DNA of 64,000 nt, taken from NCBI RefSeq assembly GCF_023278565.1, contig NC_064672.1:2790001-2854000 (forward strand). Direction: 5' to 3'. Below, piece after piece: positions 34,455 to 46,830 of this stretch (positions are counted from its first letter, which is position 1; each line of letters opens with the position of its first letter). The notes beneath the pieces are model-generated. The model was given only the letters and a program-made list of their open reading frames with translations. It ran no database searches and was not told where the DNA came from. The stretch is from Colletotrichum lupini (lineage: Eukaryota; Ascomycota; Sordariomycetes; Glomerellales; Glomerellaceae). A program made the translations under genes and the position numbers.

Positions 34455-36510
34455 GCTGCTTGAAGCAGTAACGGTTGACTTCTTCGATTCTGGCACACAA
34501 TTACTAGGGATAGCAAATGTGTATTTTTGGTTCACCGGGATTTTCGGGCGGGCCACTTTCTGAAAGTGAACAAACACTTTCTCTTTTCTTCTGCTGTACA
34601 TACAGTTAACCATTTTCTCTTTTTCGGGACTTTCGCTTTTCACATTCAGGGGTAGTCACTCGCTGAATACTTTCTCCTCTGGATGATATTTCGGGTCGGG
34701 TTTGGCTCTCTGGGTATACCCGACAATGGTGTTTGCGGAATTTTTCATAAAAAGGGGAAACGGGCTCCAGGACGATCCATACGAGGACCAAAAGGATAGA
34801 CTCACGAGCTACGAACACAAGGAATACCAGGCTCCATAAGCCACGTTATCACATTTTCATCTGTTTCTCAAGTGACTCTGCCTGCCGCGCTGTGATGTCG
34901 TTATGGGGTGGTCTTTGGAAAAAAGTATGTCCGGACGTACCATGATAGCAGGTTCATCATCCATGCTGATGACTACTTTCGCCTTTGCAGTCTATTTTGC
35001 TCGTGACTGGTCACGTGCTCGATCGTCAGACTGACGGTCGAATGCAGGAACTAGGTTATCTAGTGTAAAGCAAAATGGAGTTCGTATCATGAGAGGCTTT
35101 GGTGAATATTCGCAGCCGTCATATTCCGTCTCAGCAGCGTGCATTCTTCACCGGCACAAGTTCCGTCCGGCGAGCTATTGCCCAAAGTAGACACACAGCA
35201 CGAGGGACGTCACAATCCGTTACGGCACGAATTCCATTCGGTATATTACGGTGTGCTGAACAATGTGGTTTTAAGCTTCACCTGGGGTATGTCACAAATG
35301 CCCGTGCGGTTGGACCGGGAGTCCGGGAGTCCCATACATGGTTCCTTGTCCTTGCCTTTGTGGGAAAGGAAAAAAAGTGTTGCGTTTCTTACGTAGGTCG
35401 GAGCTCTCTCCAAGGGTGAAGAAGCTTTTGTCCATCGCGGGGTTTGATGACACATGCTGACTGGAGGGAAAGGCGGAAACGGATGAAAGCTACACGTAGG
35501 TGAGGTGGTGATGGGAGCGCGAGCAATGTTTTATGCCGAGCCACTCGTTCTCGTAGCGATGTAGTGAATGCTGAACTCTGTCTCCGCGTTCTGAGAGGTC
35601 GGGAGAAGGTGCCAAGGAACGCTGAGTCGGCAGACGACAGAGTGAATCACACTGACGACGGTTGAATCTTTTCCAGAATCAAGAGCAGAATTTCGAGGTT
35701 TGGGGCAGGTACGGCTTATGATGTGCTTGGTGATCAAGTATGATGTCAGCTGCCCTTTCGACGCGACTGCTGTATGCGACCTTGAGATGAAGACCTGTTC
35801 GCCGCTTTGCCACCGGCTTATCTTCAATCCCAATCTGATCCGTGAGCGTCAAGCTGTGAGGTTCGCGTAGATGAGTGATCAGTTTCGTGAATCAAGGTGT
35901 TCTCGCAATCTCGGAAGGCGCTTGAGTCTCGCCCGAGTGGGATCCTTTTCGAGGGCGCATTCAACTCGATGATGCAGGATGCAGAAGCTCCGTGCAGACC
36001 AGTGGTCCCCAACTCACATACTATATCAAAGGAGATATTCTTGACGATTGCAATGTGAGAAAGCTAGGGTTGCTCAAATTGGGGATGAACGCCTCATGCG
36101 AGGAGCAAGGCGATGAGCCTCTTCACTGCTGTCCCCTGGACGAGCTACGGAAGGCTCCTCACGCGTTTGGATCCAAGTCGAGAATCTTGGCGTAGCAAGA
36201 AATCTACAGAAGGGCGGCAATCTGAATTTCGACGTGACCCCGTCCGAGCGAGAAGACCAAGGAAAAGTACAATCTTCTCGCGTCAGTTCTAATAGGCTGC
36301 GAAGATTTTGCTCTCCTTCTTTGGATTACCTTTCGGAGCCTAGAGATTCGCGTAGAAGCGCGAAACTTTCTTTACCATAGTGAACACTCCTCTCTTTTGC
36401 AAAAGTGCATGAAATGACAGCCAAGAGCGAAGGTGTCACTAACCAGCGATGGTGTGAGAAAAGAAAGTGTGTTTCTTCGGCACTTGGTTCTTAGGGAGGG
36501 GAGATGGGGA

Positions 36511-36537
36511 GGACGAGAAGGACGAGAAGGACGAGAT
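36511..36537. repeat. 9-bp minisatellite
   Basis: GGACGAGAA repeats about three times, the last copy with one change. Confidence 0.85.
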
Positions 36538-39500
36538 GGAACGGAGAGATTTTGGAAGTTCCTATCCACCCGAGTCTTGGCTTTGTGTTGCCAATGTTTT
36601 GGGTGAGGTGATGGTGCTGTGATAATGGTGTTTGAACAGCCGAATGGGTCGGACATGCTACCGTAAGCTCGCTCTACGCTGAAGGTACTTGCGAGAGGAC
36701 TGGCGGGTGACATCTATCGTAGTGTTCCTGTGAGCTGGACATGTCAAGGCCAACTCGGGAAGAAGATCTGCTGAGACGTCGGCGAACTACCCAGGTATAA
36801 CGGTGAATATCAGGTGCCGGAGATGGAGGATGTCCGCCAAGGTCACAGTTCTGTTCGCGATTACTTTAGTATGCTTCGCAAATGATCTCTGCGAATGTGA
36901 CAGCTCACGAAGGTGGGAGCCTCGAGGTCGTGAAACCCCACGAGGAATTGACGAGAAAACTTGAGACGAAAGATTGCGATCTACCCCTTGGCGGCAACGT
37001 GCCCTTCGACTTTGCCATGTCCGAGATATGGGGCTTTTTATTTCTTCGCCACCACCGACTCTGTGAAGTTCTGTGCCGACATGACCAAAATCACCATGAT
37101 GTGAATAGGTGAGAGGGAAAAGGGAGGGAAATCGGAAAGTGAGCAAGAGAAGGAGTCTCAGCGCCGACGAACTATCGCCGATGAATCGAGCAAGAAGGGA
37201 CGGCGGAACGGCGGCATCGTCGAACCATGCCGACGATGGGATGCAAGGGAGATTTTCTACTTTGCTTGGAGGTTTTCAAATTCCTGTTGGTGGTCCATGT
37301 CGGCGATGAGGGTTGTGAGATACATGAGCGGAACCGATGGGAGCGCTTTTGCTTGATTATGCAACTGACAAGACCAATCTCATAGGTAGAGATAGACTGA
37401 GGGCTTCGAATGAGTAATACAGGTGCAGTGCATTGAGCACTGATTCTTCTATGGCGGGCAAAACGCACTCTATTACTTTGGCAATTTGCATATTAGCCTC
37501 TTTCAACTACAATTTGGACTTGATGTCCAAAGGCTATCTACAAACACATGTGCGGTGCTAAAAACCCGAGCAGCTCGCGTTGCGTCAACACTTTTACGAC
37601 ATTTGTATAGACGATAAGTCAGTTGAAGAGTTACGGGACGAGACTGTGCTCTACAAGAGCCTTTCTCCTCGAGCCACTTGCACGGAGAGAGGAAGGAGCA
37701 TGAGATCACGGGCGCAAGGGCCTCATGGAAAACGGTATCCGCAGAAGATCAGTATACCACCCTTGTCACCCTTGTTAAGAACCCTCACCTACCCCAGGAG
37801 ACCAAGAGATTGGTGGAGATTCTGTTTAAAGCTTGTGGGAGAAAAACTGCTCAAAACGAGCATCATAGCTTTTGGGGACACATCATGGGAGAGTAGAAAC
37901 TCTCCCCCGGCTTCGACATCCGGACGGGCAAACTACGATCCAATCGTCAGATCAAGGCAAAACAGTACAAAGCCAAACCCTTACTCTCGTGATCTCAGAA
38001 TCAGTCCAAGGGCGAGAACGCAAGGATTCCCAGTCTCGTTTTGCGGTAGAGTTGCGTCGGGTCGGGATATGGGTCACGAGTTGACCTGGGTTATGGAGCT
38101 TAGGGTTGGGCTGGCTGTCGAAGAGCAAATCTGAACGTAATCATGATAGGCTTCCAAGCTTTTGAGGGCGGGATTGGACCTATGGCGAGATGTGATGAGA
38201 GAGGATGGGGGTAAGGGATGGTGGTATTCTGGCTGGCATGACTCGTGGAGGTCAAACTGTGAGCAGGGTACGCAAAAACCACCGTTTCTTGGCCGTTAGC
38301 TTAGACCTTTGCTCGAGTTAAGCTTCAGGATACGAATACGTTGCTCGAAAAAAGAAAGAGGCTGAACCATTGCCGGGAACGGGTGCGGATACCTTTGGTT
38401 ACACCCGAACCGAGCCGGCTTCATGGTGGATATCCGTCTCTCGGTCCTCTCCGTGATGTGGGGATAAACCCGGCGGCGCAAAGTGGAGTCTGGACGAAGA
38501 CTTGCCGTCTTACTCCTCTCATTTTTGCCATTGTGCCATGAAATTTGCCCACGAGGAACGCCAGGCCACAGATGGAGACATGGCAGCCTGAGCGGCAGGA
38601 CGGATGAGAGGAGAAGATGCACAAAGAAGGTAGGCTTTGGTACGCCTAGTTTACGGAATGTACAAATGTGATACTGATTACCCCAAAATTGGGTTTCTCG
38701 GTGCTAGTATTAGAGTTGAGGAAGGTCCAATGAGACGGAGATGCGATGGCCCCAGCGCTTGCATGTGTATGAGGTGATGGAGATGCCGCGTGGAGGGGTT
38801 ACCTTACACATGTCATAGTTGGCTGACCTGACGTACCCTTATCTACTAGCTGCAGTTGCAGCCGGTTTGCCGCCATATCTCGTGATGTGCTTATGCCAAT
38901 GCCTATACCCCCCCTTCTCATACTCTTTCTAATTTAGTGCTTTAGAGTGTATGATTTCCCAGAGCAACTTCAATGCGTCGTTAGCTAAATATGGCCGTCA
39001 GCTCTCGCACTCATCTCATGGAGGGGAACTTTTTTACTTTGCCCCTCATTCTTCAGCCACTCAATTAGCTCCCGCGGAACGCAAGACAACGGATCTCGAT
39101 CTCTGAATGGTTGTATGCAGCTGTACACGTGGTCGAGGCGGTCTACATTAGCCCAACAGCATGTGCAAGGAAGCTTGCGTCGCTTAGATCTGACCTTTCC
39201 CCTTCTCGATATCTAAGATCTTTTATCCCCCAATCTCGCCTTTCGCTTGCGCCTCCCCCTCCATCTCTACCGTCTTACATGAACAAAGCGCCTGGTCCTT
39301 CCATCTCTTTGCCCGCAGCTTCTACTACTAACCCTACCACCCGCCAGGAAGGAATCTTGGGTTATCGGCTCTATCATACCTGGGCAGGGCCAGGGTAGTG
39401 TCAGCCTCAAACCATTCCGTGTGGTGTTCCATCGACTTACTCAATTTGGTGGTTTGTACTACGTGATAATACGAGTCTTCCGAGAGACGAGATGCCTGCT

Positions 39501-42500
39501 GGAGCGCCATCCCATGCACTTCACAACTCTGTCCCATATTTAGTTTCTCCGATGCTCCGCTCCTTCTCGCACTCGTCTCGTGCTGCGGCCCCACATCCGT
39601 TCACCTCAAAGCTGCCTTAGTACCGTGGCTTGCTTTCTTCACGTGCGTGTGTGCTCGAACCCGATATTGATATACAGTAGTCGGGGCCTCTCAAAATCAC
39701 TGCCCAATGACGACCCCAAGGGACGCAGTGACCATAAAGCAGAAGAGGAGAAAAGGAGAAAACTCCAAGATAAAAGGAGAAGGAAACTATATTTCTTCAT
39801 GTTCATCCTTCTCGACATTGGACAACGAGATCCCTAAAGCGAGAACTCTATCTTTACATATTCCGTGGATCCCACACCATGGATCCCACGGGAGTAATCC
39901 AACGAGTCAAACGGACTCTGCTGCCCGTGCTTTGGATACAATGTCCGAGGGGGGTCTGTAAAGACGCCTACCGAATCGTCGAATAGAAAATAGCGTGCGG
40001 GCGTAGGCAAGTAAAAGGAATCTGCGAAGATTAGGCGAAAGATTCAGCACGCGGAAACAAGATGCCTGTGGCTCCCTCGCACTTGCAAAACCTGCCTACT
40101 ACGGTAGGCAAATGCATCTCATCTCTTCCCTCCCCATGTCCCTTAACCTTGTCATGCTATGCAAGCACTTGGCCGTGCCAAGCCTTTGAGACACAAGCAT
40201 ATTCACAGAGACGCGAACGGGATGAAGCACGTTCCCTTTTGGCGTCTGCCCCCCTAAATCATTGCTAGGAACCTTTGCCACGTTATGCTGGACAGCGATA
40301 ACCAAATCCCGAGAAACTTGTGCGACTCGGGAGTCTAAATCATACAATATCTACAGCCGCGAGGGACAGGCGGTGCCTCTTGCGTTCTGGCAGTCAGCGT
40401 AGGGTAGCAATGGAGCAGAACTTCGGGGAGAGCTTAGCAGGCGAGGCAGGGTCCGCCTTGGCTGTAAGGTTTCTTCTATTCGGACCATGGTGTATGGAAC
40501 AAGGAACAGCAGCCTTCCAAATCCCATCACCCAGAGTCAGAAAATCAACTCTATTGACATTTGTTGACTCGAAGGAAGCGAATAGCTACTGCAGCTTCTT
40601 ATGCTGTCCAAAGCAGCATGCTCCGAGGAACTTGTTTTCTATTTTGGACCATGGATGATGCCTCCACTACAAGACCCCCATTTCCTTGAACAGGAAACCC
40701 CATCCTGCGACTAGGGAGGTCGTCCGTACAGAATGATGATGGAAGAGGGGCCGCTCCATGGTGCGAGGCAGCGGGAAAAAGCCAAGACCGGGGAGACTAC
40801 AAGCCTTCCCGGCCTGTTTCCTGGAGTCGTAGTTTAACATGACTTATGGGCCCTTGTCACCAAACAAGAATCTCGATTATAGGCTGAAGGGGAACATGAT
40901 ACTCTCTTTACGGGTCGGTCTAGACGACCACCGGCGGCCGTTTGGTATCTTATTTGCGCACGAACCGGGCCAGTATAGCGCGCGAGAACCCGCGTTTGAG
41001 AAGCTCTAGTCCTTGCTCTCGTTTGCCTGCACAGCCAGCCCAATCTTTTGATGGAATCCCGATAGTCTCAGCGCTCTTCTCAAACATGTCAAAGATGGGG
41101 GAGGGGAGGCGACAGGTACGTCCGAGGAAATTCCCACGTGTCGCGGGGTCCCCAAAAGCCAAGCCAAGCCAAGCTCTCCCTCCACCCCCAGAGAAGCTTT
41201 TGCGCAAACGTTCTCTCTTACGTGTAGAATGTTCGAAAACCCTTTCACTCCTTCACGCCCTCACTCCCGTGACTAAATCAATCCGCCATCTAATCTCGTT
41301 CGCGGCCCGCCAGATCTCTCGTCGAATGCCAAGCTCGCCGGCCCGGCAAGACCGTGATCCAAGATACGCGATCCTCATTTCGGCCAGCGCCTCTTGAGGG
41401 TAGCGTGAGGTCCGAGACCTCAACCTTTTCCCCTTTCATGGTTCTACAGGAGACTAGAGGAGTACCTTGAATCAAACCACCATCACCCATACCTCGCCGG
41501 ACTGCTGTGCCCACTCACGGCGCCGAAAGGAAGTACTTGCGGGTAGATTGGGGCATCTGGTCTACCCTTCCCTACCGCATCCCGCCGGTCCGCAGAAAAC
41601 AAGGTTTTCGATCACCTCGACTTCGTGTTACCTACAGTTCATCTGTATTTTTTTTCTTCTTCTTCCACGGGATCCCATCTAGTGCACGATGGGGCCCGCC
41701 CGCTCTGAGACAAGACATTCCAGAGTGAATCCGCGAGAGCTCGCAGATGACCACTTACAAGGTCCCCAGCAGTCTGGTTCTCGGGACTCTTGGCACCCTG
41801 AGAGCTTGCATAAGGATGATCTTCGTCCACCGGATTTGGATGGACGGATCTAGTCGTCGACGATCTCTATGAGACACGACGAACTCGAGCAAAAAGACCC
41901 TCCGAGACATTTGGAACCTCCTCGGTCCTCCCCAGTGCCATGGTGCCTGCCGTGTGAGCCATCTTCGTGTCTTGGCAAATCACCATGGGCCTGCCTATTG
42001 CACAATGACGGGAGCTTCTTCATACATAAGTACAGAAGCATCGTTCAGAGTAGACGGAGCACTCCTTCAGGACAGATCTTCAAAAGCTCCCATAATAGGA
42101 CTAAGCCAAAGAGATACGTATGTTCTACCATACGCTAGTAAAGGGTAATTACGTACAATTACACTCGCAAAGGGTGAACTCTTCTACGGCTTCATGTACA
42201 TTGAATACAATACGCAGTACGGATAAACATGGACAAATCCGCCAAGGTCAGGTGCAAGACGTGAGTCAGATGAAGAGTTTAAGATGTCTTACCTTCATCG
42301 GGTAATTCGTCGCCTCTGCCAAGGCCCTCAAAGCTCTCGTCATAAGAATAAACCCTCTCGGGCCTGTAGATCGCTCGCAATAACTTAGCGATACAAAGAT
42401 CTGCAGCGCAAAGACAAACAGTCAAGTCAGATTTTTTGACACTACGGAATAGCTTCTAGAAATGCTCGCAAAACTTTATAAACTGGATAGTCAGACATTG

Positions 42501-43342
42501 GAGTCTTGTGAAACGTTGGCGGTGGCTTCTAAACAAGCCAAACGAAGATCTCGGTCTCTGACCGGGCTGCGAAAGGGAAGATCTTCCATATTCGATAGAG
42601 TTCGAAGGGTTGTAAATAATCACAACGTTCAATCCGCAGAAATACTTGCCCCGGCCAAACCTCTCTCAAAGATCCCCAGCGTCCTCCAAGCTAGCAAAAA
42701 CTTCGAAACGCAAGAGTTACCCAGTAAGGAAAAACACCAACCGCACCAAGAAGAAGGATCACCAACGATCCGCCCCTGACTACAACAAACTAGCTCATCC
42801 CGCCCACTCCTCCGCGCCGCCCGTACTCCGGCCGAAACAGAATCCTCCCCGAAGACGAGCTCCTCAAGGCATGGTCCCTAAAGCCACGAAAGGAAAGAAC
42901 CTCGGGAACGTCCCGTTCGTTGCCACTTCTCCTGCCTTACCTAGCTACTTCCTTCGCACCAGGAGGGGCAAGTACTTCCGCTACAGCTTTGCCTCTCCCC
43001 TCCTTCCCGTTCTCTTTATCCGTTCACAAACGGGTTCCTCCTCGCCGTGCTCGCCATCCTCTTCGCCGCCGCCGCCGGACTTTCCGCGCGGAACGATCCA
43101 CCTCTTTCCTCCTCTCCTTGGCCCTCCCACCTCCTGCCTTCCTTCCGCTGGAGCTGGTGTAGGCACCAAAACGCCACGCATCAAAGTAGATCTTTGCCGT
43201 CCAAGGTAGGCTGGACGCTAAACCCGTTCTTCAGCTTTTCTCTATCCCCTTCAAGCCACAAGAGCCCGCCCGTATCATCCCCATCGTCTTTGGCGTCAAT
43301 TGATTCCAGATGGCTAGTCTGGGCTCTGAGTGTGTACGATTA

Positions 43343-43363
43343 CTCTCTCTCTCTCTCTCTCTC
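43343..43363. repeat. CT microsatellite
   Basis: About ten copies of CT, within a longer pyrimidine-rich region. Confidence 0.9.
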
Positions 43364-44033
43364 CTACTTGCCAACTCTCAAAGAGACATGGGTGATGGAT
43401 CACCAACAGGCTAGTCGAGTCATTTAATTCAGATCGTCATTCAAATCCTGTCTATGCTATGCACTGTTCGCTCCCCTCCTCTGAATAACATGCTCTGGTT
43501 TTGCTTCTAAAACGATAAACAGCCCGTGTGGTTCTCAGGCCCAACCCATGGCTGAATTGTGCAGGCGTTGGGGTTGACGACGGTTCTCATTTCAAACCCT
43601 TCCCCTCCTCGCCGTCCTCATCCCGAGCCATCAGCTTGATGGCGTTTGTCCGTATCCATCATGCCAGGGCTGACTCCGTTGAACAACACGGGCTAGCCAA
43701 ATGTACAGTCGCCGTCGCTCAACGCTCAACGGCTGAAAGCAAATGGAGTAAGCCGGCGTCACAATTCCGCCATGCTTCCATAACCCGCTCAACGCCATGC
43801 AATGCTGTCCTTGATGTTGTTTTGTGCCCAGAACGCCAATGTCTATCCGTCGAAACTTGAAAAGGGGATCTCTTCCACATTGATGCCTGTGACACCCTTC
43901 GTCATCGTCAATGTGTGTGTTGTGCTGTTGTAGTCGTTGTTCTCTCGTGTCGTTAATATTTCCTCCAAGACTTGCTTGGGTACACCCGCCTTTCGTAGTC
44001 TACGCCAATGTGCTGAATGCCCTTTACGTTGAT

Positions 44034-45766
44034 TTAGGACTGAGGTCCCGTTCGAATCCGGAACTTGTCGCGCAGCTTGTCGGCTAATCTTGCCCTGCGG
44101 CTCCTATCGTTCCTCTCCTCACCTCCAACGTCGACCGTGCTGCTCCCAGCTTCACCTTGTACTTGGTGCTGGGTACGGTATTGTCGAAGGGCTTGAATAC
44201 GCTCTTCTGCCGAAGCATGCCTCAACCTGTTGAGGTCAAACAATCGTGTCCTCCGTCGCTGCGAGGTGGAAGAGCCATCGCTCTCATGACCGTCCAGCTC
44301 AAGCGGGGGCGGAAGTTCATCACTGGGATTCTCTGCTTCGCCTTGTGGGCGGAGGTCAAGACGGCTGAAAATAAGTGTTAGCAGAATATCCAGTGAAAGC
44401 CTAGTACGTGTCTGAGACTACGCGGCATGGGCTCTGCGAGAAGATAGCAAACTAAACTCACCATAACGGGCATGTGCCTGAGACGTTGACCAGCCAGGGG
44501 TCTACACAATTGGGGTGGAACTTGTGGTTGCAGGGCAGCACGCGGACATCTTCACCCACGGTGAAATCTTCGGTGCAGATTGAGCAACCAAGATGCTCAT
44601 CCTCCTGTCCTCCAGCAGCTGGGGTGTCGAAACCAGCACTCTTGGCGGCGCCGGCGACAGTTGCAGCAGCTCCGCCTGCAGAAAGAGCACCAGTCGCAGT
44701 GGCGGCCGCATCGCTAGTCGTAGCAGGGGCTGTTTCTGTCGCTGTAGCAGTGGCCCCGACATCCTTGGTACTCACTGGAGCAGCAGCACCCTGCCTCTCA
44801 ACAGCCGTGTCGTTGGTTGGTACGTTTGACGCGCTCTCCAATTCGATGTTAGGATCCGGCTTCGCCTCCTGCCGCTCGCCAAATTTGACAATGGGCAGGG
44901 TATCCAGCACAGCACGAGCGAGGCCCTTGGCACGGCTCTGGCGGGGACGGCCGTTGAACCCGTTCCTGGGACCGTATCTTTCAGGGTAGCGGTGAGCCCT
45001 GACGGCGCCGGTGGCGATGATAATCAAGAAAAGCAGTGTAATCAGGCCCGTAATGCTGTACAGGATGCTCATGGCGACAGCAGAGTTGTTGCCGCCGCCG
45101 CCGTTTCCACCATCACTCGCAGCGCCTGTCGCGTTTCCTGTGATGATGACCTTGAGCTGGTCCGCCTCATTTGTGCCGTTGAGAATACGCAGGGCTTGTT
45201 GAGAATCTCCAGCATCCGCCATAGTGAAGATGGAGTAATACGTCAGGTCCGAGCCGGAAAGCATACACCAGTTGCCGACCGTGCTATACAAGACAATAGC
45301 CTTTGGCTTGTTTTCCATCAGGGTGCCCAGCATCATGTTAGGGTTGATGAAGCCACTGCCGTCTTGGGTGTCGCAAGAAAGGTACGCGACCTGAGTATTT
45401 GATTTAATTTGGTTGTAATTCGAAGAGTCGGCGGCTACCATGGTACCCTCAATACGAACGGCCTATTAGGTTGTTAGTAAAGTGTTCCACATCCTTGGAT
45501 GAGCAGCGACAGTTTTGCGCTGCCCGACCAGGCGACGGAAGGTTTCGTACCCCGCGAACAACGTCGGACTGATTCAACCCCAGGTTCTCCGTCGACGGCA
45601 TGACGATGAACGACAGTGGGACGGTGCCACCAGCCGTCGACAGGGACATCTGCATGGCCGACCTCTCGCTCCACGATGGGATATCGTTCTCGGGGGTGAT
45701 GGTTGCGGCCTGCGCCATAACACCGACGACGGCGCAAGCCAGGACCCGTAGCAATAACGACGCCAT
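44034..45766 (-). CDS. transmembrane RING-H2 E3 ubiquitin ligase
   Basis: Three exons on the minus strand: 45766-45551, 45462-44462 and 44364-44034, giving 515 residues. Introns of 88 and 97 bp have donors GTACGA and GTGAGT and acceptors after CTAAC branch sites. The second intron splits the codon for the last RING cysteine, and splicing restores CPLC. A signal peptide (about 1-20) leads a lumenal region resembling a divergent PA domain, then one membrane span (about 200-225), an Ala/Thr-rich linker and a RING-H2 at Cys365, Cys368, Cys383, His385, His388, Cys391, Cys403 and Cys406. This is the PA-TM-RING layout of endomembrane or vacuolar ubiquitin ligases. The frame upstream of 45766 lacks an earlier ATG. 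Substrates unknown. Confidence 0.92.
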
Positions 45767-46460
45767 CTCGCCTGTCGATTGGATTACGCCTCTTCTCACG
45801 TTCGCACGACGGTCGACGTCGCTTTTGGGCGGAACGGAGGGAGAGGGGAAGAGCGACGGGAAGGGTTGTCAATTTCGAACGATAAGTGGTGCGACCTGAG
45901 GAATGAGGAGGCGCTCGAGGAAATATGTCGGAAGAGTGGTGCAAAAGGCGTAGACTGGTTGGTATGATGGCTCAAGTCGCACGAGGTGGAGATGGCAGCA
46001 CGCAGCACAATGCGTTCGCAGATTTGGTGACGGGGAGTTTGGTCGGGCTCGCTTGCTGGCAGGCCGATTGTTGGAAGAGGAGGGGGATTGGCGTGTCACA
46101 TCGCCTCGGAACCGTGAATATCAGATGGTTATTTCCATTCCCAAGATTTGATCGTGTAGCGGCCGAGCGAATGTGCGTTTGTTGTACTCAGTTGAAATCG
46201 TGCCTGTCTGCGGGGTGGTGGCGGGTAAGTATCGGGGTGTCGTCGTCGTTATTACTGTCGCAATCGTCCGTTGGTGATTTGGGTGAATGTTGAGATGCGG
46301 ATGGGAAAAAGAAGGGCGGCTCGGCGGGTAGTGGTGACGGGGTCGTGGGTGGTGGTTGTAGGAAGAGGAAGAGGAGGGAAGAGAGACAAAAGTCACCGGA
46401 AGGGATGGGGAAGGAACGGTAGTGGCGGGTCACCAAAAGAGACGCACGGCAAGTGAGCCG
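45767..46460 (-). promoter_or_regulatory. promoter/leader of the RING gene
   Basis: The region is G/A-rich on the + strand around 46.27-46.45 kb, hence C/T-rich in the direction of transcription. No core promoter element can be assigned. Confidence 0.4.
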
Positions 46461-46812
46461 GACGGGCATCAGCGGTACGAGACTACGAGTATTCAAGGTG
46501 TAGGGATACATGGGATTTTGGTGGTCTCTGGCAGGGCCAGTCAAGTACCCTTGTCTACCTTAGTGGAGGAATCGCGAGCGCCAAGACGAATGTGGAGAGA
46601 CGGACAGCGGAGGTCGGTCTCACTTGCGGCGACACAGGGCAGCCCGGGCACCCGGGGGGTTGGTCAGCTGTAGCAGAACTGGGACAGGATAATAAGGTGC
46701 GGGCTGTGGATGATGTGGTCTCGTGTCGGGTTACTCGACGGGATTATCCAGTTGCTGATAATCCATCGCAGTCTACAATAATTTCTCCGTGTGTAACAAT
46801 TGGCTAGGGGGT

Positions 46813-46830
46813 CATGTACAACTGTACATG
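46813..46830. repeat. perfect inverted repeat
   Basis: CATGTACA and TGTACATG arms separated by AC. It could be a protein-binding palindrome or a small hairpin. Confidence 0.8.

Larger units (their letters stand above)
34455..44033. other. long stretch with no confident gene
   Basis: Nearly 10 kb without a convincing gene. A frame at 37678-37896 (+) has a protein-like run (VKNPHLPQETKRLVEILFKA), and 36882-37112 (+) is mildly protein-like, but neither has a partner exon or known motif; they may be relics. 42.4-43.4 kb becomes C/T-rich on the + strand like a leader, yet only the oppositely oriented RING gene follows. 38.7-39.1 kb shows nothing. Confidence 0.5.

Noticed and set aside
33276..34643. 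455-codon open frame antisense to the GH128 gene
   Set aside because: It mirrors the C-ending codon bias of the real gene, is Val/Gly/Asp/Arg-rich without motifs, and covers the entire GH128 frame.
42646..43209. 187-codon frame, with a hydrophobic run in another frame near 43.05 kb
   Set aside because: Pro/Ser/Arg-rich sequence comes from CT-rich DNA. The hydrophobic run (VLAILFAAAAGLSAR) follows from CTC/GCC repeats and has no supporting frame.
44041..44064. TTCGAATCC-like tRNA B-box
   Set aside because: It lies inside the last exon of the RING gene, with no acceptor stem or A-box at the right distance.
11520..45766. A secondary metabolite cluster around veA and the Zn2Cys6 gene
   Set aside because: No synthase, oxidoreductase or transporter genes are present. 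The two regulators are 14 kb apart with unrelated genes between.
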